A DNA stretch of 64,000 nt. It comes from Streptomyces roseifaciens (lineage in GTDB: Bacteria; Actinomycetota; Actinomycetes; Streptomycetales; Streptomycetaceae). Within the stretch, counting starts at the first letter, position 1, and each line of letters begins with the position of its first letter. Position numbers and translations under genes: made by a program. This document shows positions 8,716 through 17,869 of this stretch, in pieces. The notes beneath the pieces were generated by a model. That model ran no database searches. It was given only the letters and a program-made list of their open reading frames with translations, and had not been told where the DNA came from. Where the stretch lies: assembly GCF_001445655.1 (NCBI RefSeq), contig NZ_LNBE01000004.1:310001-374000 (forward strand), given 5' to 3'.

Positions 8716-11289
8716 CTAGCTCGCCGCGGCCGCGTCGGCCGCCTGGGCCTTGAGCGCGCGCTCGACGCCCGAGCGGGACTCCATCACCAGGCGCCGCAGC
8801 GCAGCGTTCGGCTCGGCGGAGGACAGCCACGCGTCCGTCGCGTCCAGGGTCTCCTGGGAGACCAGCAGCGCGGGGTACAGCCCGATCGCGATCTGCTGGG
8901 CGATCTCGTGGCTGCGGCTCTCCCACACGGACTTGATCGCCGCGAAGTACTTCTCGCTGTACGGGGCGAGCAGCTCGCGCTGGTCGGCCTGGACGAAGCC
9001 GCCGATGACGGCTTCCTGCACGGCGTTGGGCAGGGCCGCCGACTCGACGACCGACTTCCACGCCGCGTCCTTGGCCTCGGCCGTGGGCTGCGAGGCGCGC
9101 GCCGCCGCGGCGTACCGCTCGCCCGCCGAGGTCCGGTCCCGCTCCAGCTCGGCCGCGATCGCGGCCTCGTCCGCGCGCCCGGTGGCCGCGAGGCGGCCGA
9201 GCAGGGCCCAGCGCAGCTCGGTGTCGACGGCGAGGCCGCCGATCTCCTCGGTGCCGTCGAGGAGGCCCTGCAGCAGGGCGAGCTGCTCGTCCGTACGGGC
9301 GGTGGCGGCGAAGGCCCGCGCCCAGGCGAGCTGGTGGTCGCTGCCCGGCTCGGCCGACTTCAGGTGGGCGAGCGCAGCCTCGGTCCACTGGGCCAGGCCC
9401 GTCGCACGCCACTCGGGGGCGGCGTAGAGGTCCAGGGCCAGCTTGACCTGCCGCTGCAGCGACTGCACGACGCCGATGTCCGACTCCTTGGCGATGCCGG
9501 AGAGGACGAGCGCGAGGTAGTCGCGGGCGGCGAGCTCGCCGTCGCGCGTCATGTCCCAGGCGGAGGCCCAGCACAGGGCGCGCGGCAGGGACTCGGTGAA
9601 GTCGCCGAGGTGGGCGGTGACGGTCGCGAGCGACTGCTCGTCGAGACGGACCTTGGCGTACGACAGGTCGTCGTCGTTGAGCAGCACGACGGCCGGCCGG
9701 GGCTTGCCGACGAGCGCGTCGACGGGCGTCAGCTCACCGTCGACGTCGAGCTCGATCCGCTCCTTGCGGACGAGCTTGCCGCCCTCCAGCTCGTACAGGC
9801 CGACGGCGATCCGGTGCGGCCGCAGCGTCGGCTCGCCCTTGGCGCCGGAGGGCAGGGCGGGGGCCTCCTGGCGGACGGCGAAGGAGGTGATGACGCCGGA
9901 GGCGTCGGTCTCGATCTCCGGGCGCAGGATGTTGATGCCGGCGGTCTCCAGCCACAGCTTCGACCAGGTGGTCAGGTCGCGGCCGGAGGTCTCCTCCAGC
10001 GCGCCGAGCAGGTCGGTGAGGCGGATGTTGCCGAAGGCGTGCGCCTTGAAGTACGCCTGGACGCCGCGGAAGAACGCGTCCTCGCCCACGTAGGCGACGA
10101 GCTGCTTGAGGACGGAGGCGCCCTTGGCGTAGGTGATGCCGTCGAAGTTGACGAGCACGTCGTCCAGGTCGCGGATCTCGGCCATGATCGGGTGGGTGGA
10201 CGGCAGCTGGTCCTGCCGGTACGCCCAGGTCTTCATGGAGTTGGCGAAGGTCGTCCACGCGTGGGGCCACCGCGAGCCCGGCGCGGAGGCCTGGCAGGCG
10301 ATCGAGGTGAAGGTGGCGAACGACTCGTTCAGCCACAGGTCGTTCCACCACTCCATGGTGACCAGGTCGCCGAACCACATGTGGGCCAGCTCGTGGAGGA
10401 TCGTCTCGGCGCGCCCCTCGTACGCGGCGTCCGTCACCTTCGAGCGGAAGACGTACTGGTCGCGGATGGTGACCGCGCCCGCGTTCTCCATCGCGCCCGC
10501 GTTGAACTCCGGCACGAACAGCTGGTCGTACTTGGGGAAGGGGTAGGGGTAGGCGAACTTCTCCTCGAACCAGTCGAAGCCCTGGCGCGTCACCTCGAAG
10601 ATGTGGTCCGCGTCCAGGAACTCGGCCAGCGAGGGGCGGCAGTAGATGGCCAGCGGAATGCTGCGGCCGTCCTTCTCGTACGCGCTGTGCACGCTGTGGT
10701 ACGGGCCGGCGATCAGGGCCGTGATGTACGTGGAGATCCGCTGGGTCGGCTCGAAGCGCCACACGTTGTCGGCGGGCCGCTCGGGGGTCGGCGAGTTGGA
10801 GATGACCGTCCAGCCCTCGGGGGCCTTCACGGTGAAGGTGAAGACGGCCTTGAGGTCGGGCTGCTCGAAGGAGGCGAAGACGCGCCGCGCGTCGGGCACC
10901 TCGAACTGGGTGTAAAGGTAGGCCTGCTGGTCGACCGGGTCGACGAAGCGGTGCAGGCCCTCGCCGGTGTTGGTGTACGCGCAGTCCGCGACGACCTTCA
11001 GCTCGTTGCGCCCGGCCACCAGGCCCGGCAGCGCGATCCGGCTGTCCGCGAACACCTCGGCCACGTCGAGCGCGGTCCCGTTCAGCACGACCTCGTGCAC
11101 CGTGGGCGCCACCAGGTCGATGAACGTCTCCGCGCCCGCCTCGGCCGCGTCGAACCGCACCACGGTCTCGGAGCGGTAGGTGCCCCCCTCCTGCGCGCCG
11201 GAGAGATCGAGGTCGATCTCGTACGCGTCGACGGTCAGCAGACGAGCCCGCCGCTGCGCTTCTTCGCGGGTCAGATTCGTTCCAGGCAC
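8716..11289 (-). CDS. pepN: Aminopeptidase N (M1 family), first copy
   Basis: Cytoplasmic zinc aminopeptidase removing N-terminal residues from peptides. The 857 residues contain the M1 exopeptidase motif GAMEN (265-269) and the zinc site HELAH (299-303), with the third ligand Glu322 in WLNESFA. The C-terminal half is the helical ERAP1-like domain. GTG start, with AAGGAG about 8 nt upstream. A second copy lies at 20.9-23.5 kb. All catalytic residues are intact in both. Confidence 0.95.
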   Translation of the reverse strand: MPGTNLTREEAQRRARLLTVDAYEIDLDLSGAQEGGTYRSETVVRFDAAEAGAETFIDLVAPTVHEVVLNGTALDVAEVFADSRIALPGLVAGRNELKVVADCAYTNTGEGLHRFVDPVDQQAYLYTQFEVPDARRVFASFEQPDLKAVFTFTVKAPEGWTVISNSPTPERPADNVWRFEPTQRISTYITALIAGPYHSVHSAYEKDGRSIPLAIYCRPSLAEFLDADHIFEVTRQGFDWFEEKFAYPYPFPKYDQLFVPEFNAGAMENAGAVTIRDQYVFRSKVTDAAYEGRAETILHELAHMWFGDLVTMEWWNDLWLNESFATFTSIACQASAPGSRWPHAWTTFANSMKTWAYRQDQLPSTHPIMAEIRDLDDVLVNFDGITYAKGASVLKQLVAYVGEDAFFRGVQAYFKAHAFGNIRLTDLLGALEETSGRDLTTWSKLWLETAGINILRPEIETDASGVITSFAVRQEAPALPSGAKGEPTLRPHRIAVGLYELEGGKLVRKERIELDVDGELTPVDALVGKPRPAVVLLNDDDLSYAKVRLDEQSLATVTAHLGDFTESLPRALCWASAWDMTRDGELAARDYLALVLSGIAKESDIGVVQSLQRQVKLALDLYAAPEWRATGLAQWTEAALAHLKSAEPGSDHQLAWARAFAATARTDEQLALLQGLLDGTEEIGGLAVDTELRWALLGRLAATGRADEAAIAAELERDRTSAGERYAAAARASQPTAEAKDAAWKSVVESAALPNAVQEAVIGGFVQADQRELLAPYSEKYFAAIKSVWESRSHEIAQQIAIGLYPALLVSQETLDATDAWLSSAEPNAALRRLVMESRSGVERALKAQAADAAAAS

Positions 11290-11375
11290 CTGGGCATCTC
11301 CTTAACTTCGCGACTTTCCGGCCATCCTTCCACGCCGGGTGCCCCGGGCGGGCCGGTGTTTTTCCGCAAGCGAAA

Positions 11376-11418
11376 CGTCCGCGCCACCCGGCCCGGAGCG
11401 GGCGGGGTGGCGCGGACG
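11376..11418 (-). terminator. Hairpin downstream of asd
   Basis: CGTCCGCGCCACCC pairs with GGGTGGCGCGGACG (14 bp) around a GC-rich loop. Read on the minus strand it follows the asd stop and leads into a short T-containing tail. Confidence 0.7.
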
Positions 11419-11435
11419 TACGGAAAAGGGGTCGG

Positions 11436-12473
<1,038 letters not shown>

Positions 12474-12619
12474 CTACTCATGTACATCACATGCAACATG
12501 CAACCTGCTGCCAGGGACGTCGCGCCTGGCACGCCGGTTCCATCATGTGGTCACACCCGCCCCAAAAGTCCAATCCTTTGACCGGTGTGCGGGACGGGGC
12601 CGGGCGAAGCGGGAAATCT

Positions 12620-12907
12620 TCAGCCCAGGCGCAGGTCGGCCCGGACATCCTCCGGGCGGGCGGCGGGAGCGGCGGTGACGTGCACCCGGGCGGTCGCGGT
12701 CCCGCCGTCCGCCCGGCACAGGAGGGTGTAGGCCCCCTCGGCCGGGGCGGTGAGTGCGAAGCGGCCCTCGCCGTCGGTGACGGCGGCGACCTCGGGCAGC
12801 GGCACCGGCCCGTCGGCGAAGGCCACGCGGGCGCCGGCGACGGGCGCGCCCGCGGCGTCGCGGACCGTGCCGCGGATCACGCCGGCGGGCGCGGAGGGGT
12901 CGTTCAT
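12620..12907 (-). CDS. Small carboxypeptidase-regulatory-like (Ig-fold) protein
   Basis: A 95-residue protein made almost entirely of one beta-sandwich repeat of the carboxypeptidase D regulatory type: GTVRDAAGAPVAGARV, then DGEGRFALTAPAEGAYTL. No signal peptide is visible. It follows the V8-like protease on the same strand by 51 nt, with a 14-codon reading frame between them whose TGA overlaps this ATG (ATGA). Probably translated together with the protease and possibly a binding partner for it; function is unknown. Confidence 0.65.
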   Translation of the reverse strand: MNDPSAPAGVIRGTVRDAAGAPVAGARVAFADGPVPLPEVAAVTDGEGRFALTAPAEGAYTLLCRADGGTATARVHVTAAPAARPEDVRADLRLG

Positions 12908-12959
12908 ACGGATCGGGTGTTCCCTCGGGTGGTCGGCCGGGTGGTCATACGGATCGGGT
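12904..12959 (-). repeat. 15-bp direct repeat flanking the protease/Ig-protein junction
   Basis: On the minus strand ACCCGATCCGTATGA occurs at 12945-12959 and at 12904-12918, 41 bp apart. The first copy follows the protease stop and opens a 14-codon frame (MTTRPTTRGNTRSV); the second contains the end of that frame and the start codon of the next gene. Confidence 0.7.
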
Positions 12960-13876
12960 CACGCCTTCCAGGCCACGAAGTTGTTGTAGACCGGCGTGGT
13001 GATCCGGGTCCCGGAGTTCACCCGGGCCCCGCCGTACGCGTGGACGGCGACCCCGTACCGGTCGTTGCCGATGATCCGGTAGACGGAGCTGCCGCTCTGC
13101 CCGCCGAAGGTGTCGATGTCGTAGTACACCTTGCGCGGGCCCACCGAGTCGATGCGGCGCGCGTCGTACCAGAGCGTGGCGTACGGCTTGTCGGCCGGAT
13201 AGCCGGCGATGTTGCCGGTGACCTGGAGCAAATCCGCGTCGGACCAGACGCCGAAGCCGAACCAGCCGGTCTGTGCGCCGAGGTCCGTCGGCAGGATGAT
13301 CGCGCCGTAGTCGAAGTTCTCGTCGCCGCTGCCGGTCCAGCCGGTGACCGACCGGAAGCTCGTGCTGACGACCGGGCCGTAGCAGACCGTGCCGCCGTTG
13401 CGCCCGGGCCACACCTTGATGCTGCGGACCCAGCCGTCCCGCCCGGGCACGCCGCTGTTCTTGATGAAGACGACGTGCCCGGCGGTGGCGACGGTGTGCG
13501 GGCCGATGAACCAGCCGGTGCCGAGCCAGCTGCTGCCGTCCGCGGCCGTGATCTCCAGGAAGCAGTGCACGCGCCACGGGTAGACGCAGGTGTTGGTGAT
13601 CTGCACCCGGTCGTCCGGCCCGTGGACGGTCTCCGGGCCGGCGGGGGGCCCGAACGAGGCCTCGCCGATGTCGGGGACGAGGCCGCCGAAGGCGTCGTCG
13701 GCCTCGGGCGGCTCCGGCAGCCGGTAGCCCTCGACGGGCTCGGTGCCGGTGGAGCTGCCCGGGGCGGGCTTGCCGCCCGCGCCCGTGCCGGGCAGCTGGA
13801 CCACGGGTTGTCCGTCGGCGGGCAGCAGGCCCGCCGCGGGGTCGCTGGAGACGGGGGTGTGGGGGTCCTGGGGCAT
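12959..13876 (-). CDS. V8-like (S1 trypsin-fold) serine protease without visible signal peptide
   Basis: A 305-residue protein with a trypsin-fold catalytic triad: His134 in ATAGHVV, Asp189 in NFDYGAI and Ser261 in GGQSGSS, resembling Glu-specific endopeptidases. The first roughly 90 residues are Pro/Gly/Ala-rich and polar with no hydrophobic export segment from the chosen ATG (GAAGGGAC about 11 nt upstream). An earlier in-frame start would add about 40 residues that also contain no clear signal. So it is either cytoplasmic or leaves by another route. Pairs with the small Ig-like protein downstream. Confidence 0.75.
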   Translation of the reverse strand: MPQDPHTPVSSDPAAGLLPADGQPVVQLPGTGAGGKPAPGSSTGTEPVEGYRLPEPPEADDAFGGLVPDIGEASFGPPAGPETVHGPDDRVQITNTCVYPWRVHCFLEITAADGSSWLGTGWFIGPHTVATAGHVVFIKNSGVPGRDGWVRSIKVWPGRNGGTVCYGPVVSTSFRSVTGWTGSGDENFDYGAIILPTDLGAQTGWFGFGVWSDADLLQVTGNIAGYPADKPYATLWYDARRIDSVGPRKVYYDIDTFGGQSGSSVYRIIGNDRYGVAVHAYGGARVNSGTRITTPVYNNFVAWKA

Positions 13877-14018
13877 GGCAGAAACCGTCCCTTCGACGGC
13901 AAGGTCCGCAGACCGCATCGAATAGGGCGTAAGCGCACCCTGTGCTCGAATTTCCTCCGGGAATCCGGGCCACGGTAGGAGCGCGGAGGAGCGCACGATT
14001 GGGATCTCGAAGCGCGGA

Positions 14019-14051
14019 AGGGGCGGGCGCCCATACCGTGCGCCCGCCCCT
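14019..14051 (-). terminator. Hairpin downstream of subtilase
   Basis: AGGGGCGGGCGC pairs with GCGCCCGCCCCT (12 bp, 9-nt loop) just after the minus-strand subtilase stop. Confidence 0.75.
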
Positions 14052-14070
14052 CGTCATTCCGTACGTACGG

Positions 14071-17000
14071 CTAGCCGACGACCTTCTCGATCTTCACGCT
14101 GCCGTTCCCCGCGACCGTCCCGGCCGCGTTGACCAGCTGCACGTCCCCGAAGAAGGAGCGTCCCTCCGGAGCCGCGCCCGCCACCACGACCTCGGCCGCG
14201 ACCTGCGCGGACTGCCCGGCGCCGAGCTTGACGGCGGAGCCGTCGGCGACCTTGATCTCACCCAGCGAGGGGGCGAAGTACACGTCGCGGTAGTCGTACG
14301 CGGTCGAGCCCGCGGGCACCGAGTAGCCCGTGACCTCGACGGTGTACTCGCCCGCTGCCGGCTTGGCCAGGCTCACGAGCTCGTCGGAGCCGCCGCTGGT
14401 GGAGGAGCCCACGGCCCTGCCGTCCTTGTAGACGGTCAGGTCCAGGTCGGCCTTGGCGTCGGCGGCGGCGCCGATCGCGGCGTCGAAGCGGGTGACGCCG
14501 GCCCCGAGCGTGACCTTGGTGACCTGCTTCTCCCCCTCCTTGATCTCCGGCCGGGCGATCTTCGAGGAGCCCAGCTGCCCGCCCTTGAGCCTGCCCTCCA
14601 GCGCCGCGAAGCCGTTGACGGCCTTCCAGGAGACGGCGGCCGGGGTGCCGACCTTCGCCTCGGCGACGGTCTGCGTCGCCGGGTCGAAGGTGACGCCGAG
14701 CGCGGTGGCCGTCAGCGTGTAGGGGTTCTCCAGCAGCGGGGAGGTGCGCCGCGACTCGACCTCGATCTCCCAGACGCCCGGCAGCGGGTTGGCGTAGCTG
14801 CGCAGGTCCGGGCGGCAGGTGTTGGCCGGGTTCGGGTAGTTCGGGTAGCAGTTGACCGTGGAGGTCGGGTCGACCGGCACGCCGTAGGGGTTGATCGCGA
14901 TGAACCGGGTCTGGCTGTCCTTGGCCAGGTCGCCGAGCGCGACCTCCAGCGTCTTCGCGCCCTTCGGCACGCTGACGAAGTACGAGGTGGTGGCGTTGCG
15001 CACGGCCTTGGCGGCCTTCTTGACCACGTAGGACGGCGCGGCGACCGGCTCGGCGGCGACGACGGTCGTGAGGACCTGCTTGTCGATGCCCTCGGTGCGG
15101 TCGTCGTCCACGGTGAGGATCGCGCTGTGCAGGCCTGCCGTCCTCGGCTTCGCCTGGACCTTGACGGTCACGGGCTTGTTCAGCGGCAGCTTGACCTCGT
15201 CGTCACCGGCGAGCTTGAAGGTGCCGTCGTTGTTGCGCCACTTCAGCTCGTGCCACACGGCCTTGTCGGGCCCGGAGGTGCGGGTGACCGTCACGTCGTA
15301 GGTGCGGCTCTCGCCGGCCTTCGGGCCGCCCTCGCGGTCGTAGAGGCCGGTGCCGAAGCCGGGGGTCTTGAGCGCCGGGGAGAGCGCGGTGGAGACGGGC
15401 GCCTTCACGGTGTAGTCGTGGGCGGTGGCGCGGTGGCGCAGCGCCTCCCAGGCGTCCTCGATGTTGATCAGGCCGGCGCCCTGCTCGTAGGCCTGCGCGC
15501 CCTTGATCTGCTTGGCGGTGCTGGTGAGCGCCGTGCGCAGGTCGGCCGGGGTGAGCTTCGTCTTCTTCTGCTTGGCGGCCGAGATCAGCAGCGCGGAGGC
15601 GCCGGCGGCCTGCGGGGAGGCCATCGAGGTGCCCTGCAGCATGCCGTAGCCGGGCGGCAGGTCGTAGCCGGCCTCCTTGACGGGGGCGCCGGGCTCCCAG
15701 GTCGGCGTGGTGTTGACCGAGGCGCCGGGGGCGGTGATCGTCGGGGTGAAGCCGCCGTCCTCGCGCGGGCCGCGGGAGGAGAAGGGCATCATCGCGTACT
15801 TGGTCTTCACCTCCGAGCCGTAGTTGGCCGCCCAGGTCTCCTTGGAGACCGACGCGCCGACGCTGATGACCTTGTCGGCCAGGCCGGGGTCGCCGATGGT
15901 GTTGGCGCCGGGACCGCTGTTGCCCGCGGAGATCACCAGCTGCACGCCGTAGGTGTCGATGAGGCGCGTGTAGAGCTCGGAGCGGGCGTTGTTGCCGTCG
16001 TTGAGCGCGGGGAGGCCGCCGATCGACATGTTGACGATGTCGACGCCGCGGTTGACCACGAGGTCGATCATGCCCTCGGTCAGGGCGACGTTGGTGCAGC
16101 CGCCGCTCCAGGTGCAGGCGCGCGAGGAGACGAGCTTGGCGCCGGGGGCCGCGCCGTTCATCTTCCCGCCGAAGAGGCCGTTGGCCGCGGTGATGCCCGC
16201 GACGTGCGTGCCGTGCTCGGACTCGATGACGCCGATGCTGACGAAGTCGGCCTTCTTGCCGACCCAGTCGCCGCCCTTCGGGTCCATCGGCACGTCCTTG
16301 CGGATCTGCACGACGAAGGGGATGCGCTCGGCGATCGCGGTGTCGGGGTCGTCCTTGCCGAAGTACCCGACCTGGAAGCCGTCCTTGTACGGCTTGAGCT
16401 CCTCGTCGTTGCCGAAGTCGGCGTCGTCGCCGAGGTCGACGCGGACGGTGCCCTTGGCCTTGTCGTAGAGGACCGCCCAGGAGTCGGTGGTGTCGCCGTC
16501 CCGGTTGAGGTCGCCCTTCATGTCGCCGCCGGCGGTGGCGTTCTCCCGGAACAGGGCCACCTGGTACGGGCCGTTGCCGGGCACCGTGTAGCTGCGGCCG
16601 TTGAAGGAGAAGGACGGGCCGGAGACGTCGGCCGTCATCGGCAGCCAGGTGCCGTCCTGGTCGGTGAGCGGGTCGGTCGCGGTGACCCAGTCGACGATCT
16701 TGCGCTCGCCGGTGGTGGTCCTCTGCAGCGCCGGGTGGCCCAGGTCGATGCCCGAGTCGAGGATGCCGATGGTCACGCCCCGGCCGTCGGCCCCGGGGTG
16801 GTCCTCGACGAAGTCCACGGCGCCGGTCTCGAAGGCCGGCTGGTAGGGGTTCTTCGCCGGGGTGTCCTTGCCCGGCGCGGGGAAGCTGCCGGCCTTGGCG
16901 CCGCGGGCGCCCTCGGCGGCGTCGGCGCGCGGCGTCGGGTCCGGGAGCTTGATCTCCTGCCGGAGGTCGATGCCGTGCACCGAGCCGAGCTTCTGCGCCT

Positions 17001-17376
17001 CGGCGATGGCGGCGTCGGCCTTGGGCGTGGGGACGGTGGCCCGGACGTAACCGAGCTTGTCGTCCGTGCGGCCGACCGACGCGCCCTTGATGGCACCGAG
17101 CTTGCCGGCGACCTGACCGGTCTGCCCGGGCGCGGTGGCGATCATCATCGTGACCGTCTTCTCGCCGCCGGCCTTGGCCCCGGCGAGCAGGGCGGCGTCG
17201 TGCGAACCGAGCTTGTCCGCGGGCGATTTGACCGGGCCCGGAGCGGGCAGCGGGTCGTCGGCGAAGGCGGGCGCGGCGCCCGCGGCGGTGAGGGCGGCCA
17301 CGAGGGAGGCCGCGACGGCTATTCGGACGGAGCGTCTCGCGCCGCCGGGGCGCGTGTTACGGGATTCGGGGGTCAT
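14071..17376 (-). CDS. Secreted subtilisin-like serine protease (S8), large multidomain
   Basis: Exported protease of 1101 residues. The N-terminus is basic, then hydrophobic (VAASLVAALTAAGAAPAFA), a signal peptide. A prodomain-like region is followed by the S8 domain with Asp207 (GILDSGIDLGHPAL), His391 (EHGTHVAG), oxyanion Asn (SAGNSGPG) and Ser584 (GTSMASPQAAG). The long gap between Asp and His holds an insertion typical of the large actinobacterial forms. About 450 C-terminal residues look like beta-sandwich/PPC-like modules. The ATG at 17376 is chosen over one at 17382 because AGGGATGG precedes the second. A PHO-box-like repeat on its strand lies about 265 nt upstream. Confidence 0.93.
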   Translation of the reverse strand: MTPESRNTRPGGARRSVRIAVAASLVAALTAAGAAPAFADDPLPAPGPVKSPADKLGSHDAALLAGAKAGGEKTVTMMIATAPGQTGQVAGKLGAIKGASVGRTDDKLGYVRATVPTPKADAAIAEAQKLGSVHGIDLRQEIKLPDPTPRADAAEGARGAKAGSFPAPGKDTPAKNPYQPAFETGAVDFVEDHPGADGRGVTIGILDSGIDLGHPALQRTTTGERKIVDWVTATDPLTDQDGTWLPMTADVSGPSFSFNGRSYTVPGNGPYQVALFRENATAGGDMKGDLNRDGDTTDSWAVLYDKAKGTVRVDLGDDADFGNDEELKPYKDGFQVGYFGKDDPDTAIAERIPFVVQIRKDVPMDPKGGDWVGKKADFVSIGVIESEHGTHVAGITAANGLFGGKMNGAAPGAKLVSSRACTWSGGCTNVALTEGMIDLVVNRGVDIVNMSIGGLPALNDGNNARSELYTRLIDTYGVQLVISAGNSGPGANTIGDPGLADKVISVGASVSKETWAANYGSEVKTKYAMMPFSSRGPREDGGFTPTITAPGASVNTTPTWEPGAPVKEAGYDLPPGYGMLQGTSMASPQAAGASALLISAAKQKKTKLTPADLRTALTSTAKQIKGAQAYEQGAGLINIEDAWEALRHRATAHDYTVKAPVSTALSPALKTPGFGTGLYDREGGPKAGESRTYDVTVTRTSGPDKAVWHELKWRNNDGTFKLAGDDEVKLPLNKPVTVKVQAKPRTAGLHSAILTVDDDRTEGIDKQVLTTVVAAEPVAAPSYVVKKAAKAVRNATTSYFVSVPKGAKTLEVALGDLAKDSQTRFIAINPYGVPVDPTSTVNCYPNYPNPANTCRPDLRSYANPLPGVWEIEVESRRTSPLLENPYTLTATALGVTFDPATQTVAEAKVGTPAAVSWKAVNGFAALEGRLKGGQLGSSKIARPEIKEGEKQVTKVTLGAGVTRFDAAIGAAADAKADLDLTVYKDGRAVGSSTSGGSDELVSLAKPAAGEYTVEVTGYSVPAGSTAYDYRDVYFAPSLGEIKVADGSAVKLGAGQSAQVAAEVVVAGAAPEGRSFFGDVQLVNAAGTVAGNGSVKIEKVVG

Positions 17377-17640
17377 GTCCATCCCTGGTTTGACGTGAAG
17401 TGCCGCTGAACAGCGGGCGTCCGGAAATCGGAGCCGGATGACCGATCACTTTTATGGAAGTGACGGGGGTTTGGGGAGAGTTGTCGGAGAGGGAACGTAA
17501 GGATGGCGTAAACCCGCCAGGCGCCAGTCGGGAGGAAGCGTGACGGAGGCCGTGAAGCGGTCAGCGGCGTTCCCGCAGCTCAGAGGCTGTAGGGCAAACG
17601 GACTACAGCTCCGGCCCCAGAACCTGCCCAGTGTTCCACC

Positions 17641-17662
17641 CGAGAGTGAACGCTGAGTGAGC
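17641..17662 (-). promoter_or_regulatory. PHO-box-like direct repeat facing the subtilase
   Basis: On the minus strand two contiguous 11-nt units, GCTCACTCAGC and GTTCACTCTCG, fit the Streptomyces PhoP unit (G-G/T-TCA-YYY-R-G/C-G) at 9 of 11 and 10 of 11 positions by my count, including the invariant TCA in register. Confidence 0.55.
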
Positions 17663-17749
17663 GTCAGTCCGCCAGGGGACGAGTGCTGTATGTCCGTTCG
17701 CATTCGCCAAGATCGATGTGCGGTGATCGGCGGCGGCCGTTGCGGCCGC

Positions 17750-17771
17750 GTTCACGCCCAGGTCACCCCCG
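17750..17771 (+). promoter_or_regulatory. PHO-box-like direct repeat facing the metallophosphoesterase
   Basis: Two contiguous 11-nt units, GTTCACGCCCA and GGTCACCCCCG, with TCA in register; the second matches the PhoP unit consensus at 10 of 11 positions. It lies about 100 nt upstream of a phosphoesterase start, where PhoP control would make sense. Confidence 0.6.
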
Positions 17772-17869
17772 CTGCCAACGATCCTCGGTAGGAAGGATCG
17801 CTGCCGGCAACGCTCCGCAGCCCGGAGCCCGCTCCAGCCCGCTTCGCGTTCGCACTCGGGGAGACCGCT

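Larger units (their letters stand above)
17377..17869. other. Divergent regulatory region, 493 bp, no gene
   Basis: Separates the divergent subtilase and metallophosphoesterase. It holds an inverted repeat TCACTT-TTATGG-AAGTGA (17446-17463), two PHO-box-like direct repeats in opposite orientation, a GCGGCC-GTTGC-GGCCGC hairpin near 17734, and a CGATCCT-AGGATCG inverted repeat (about 17778-17799). Confidence 0.6.
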
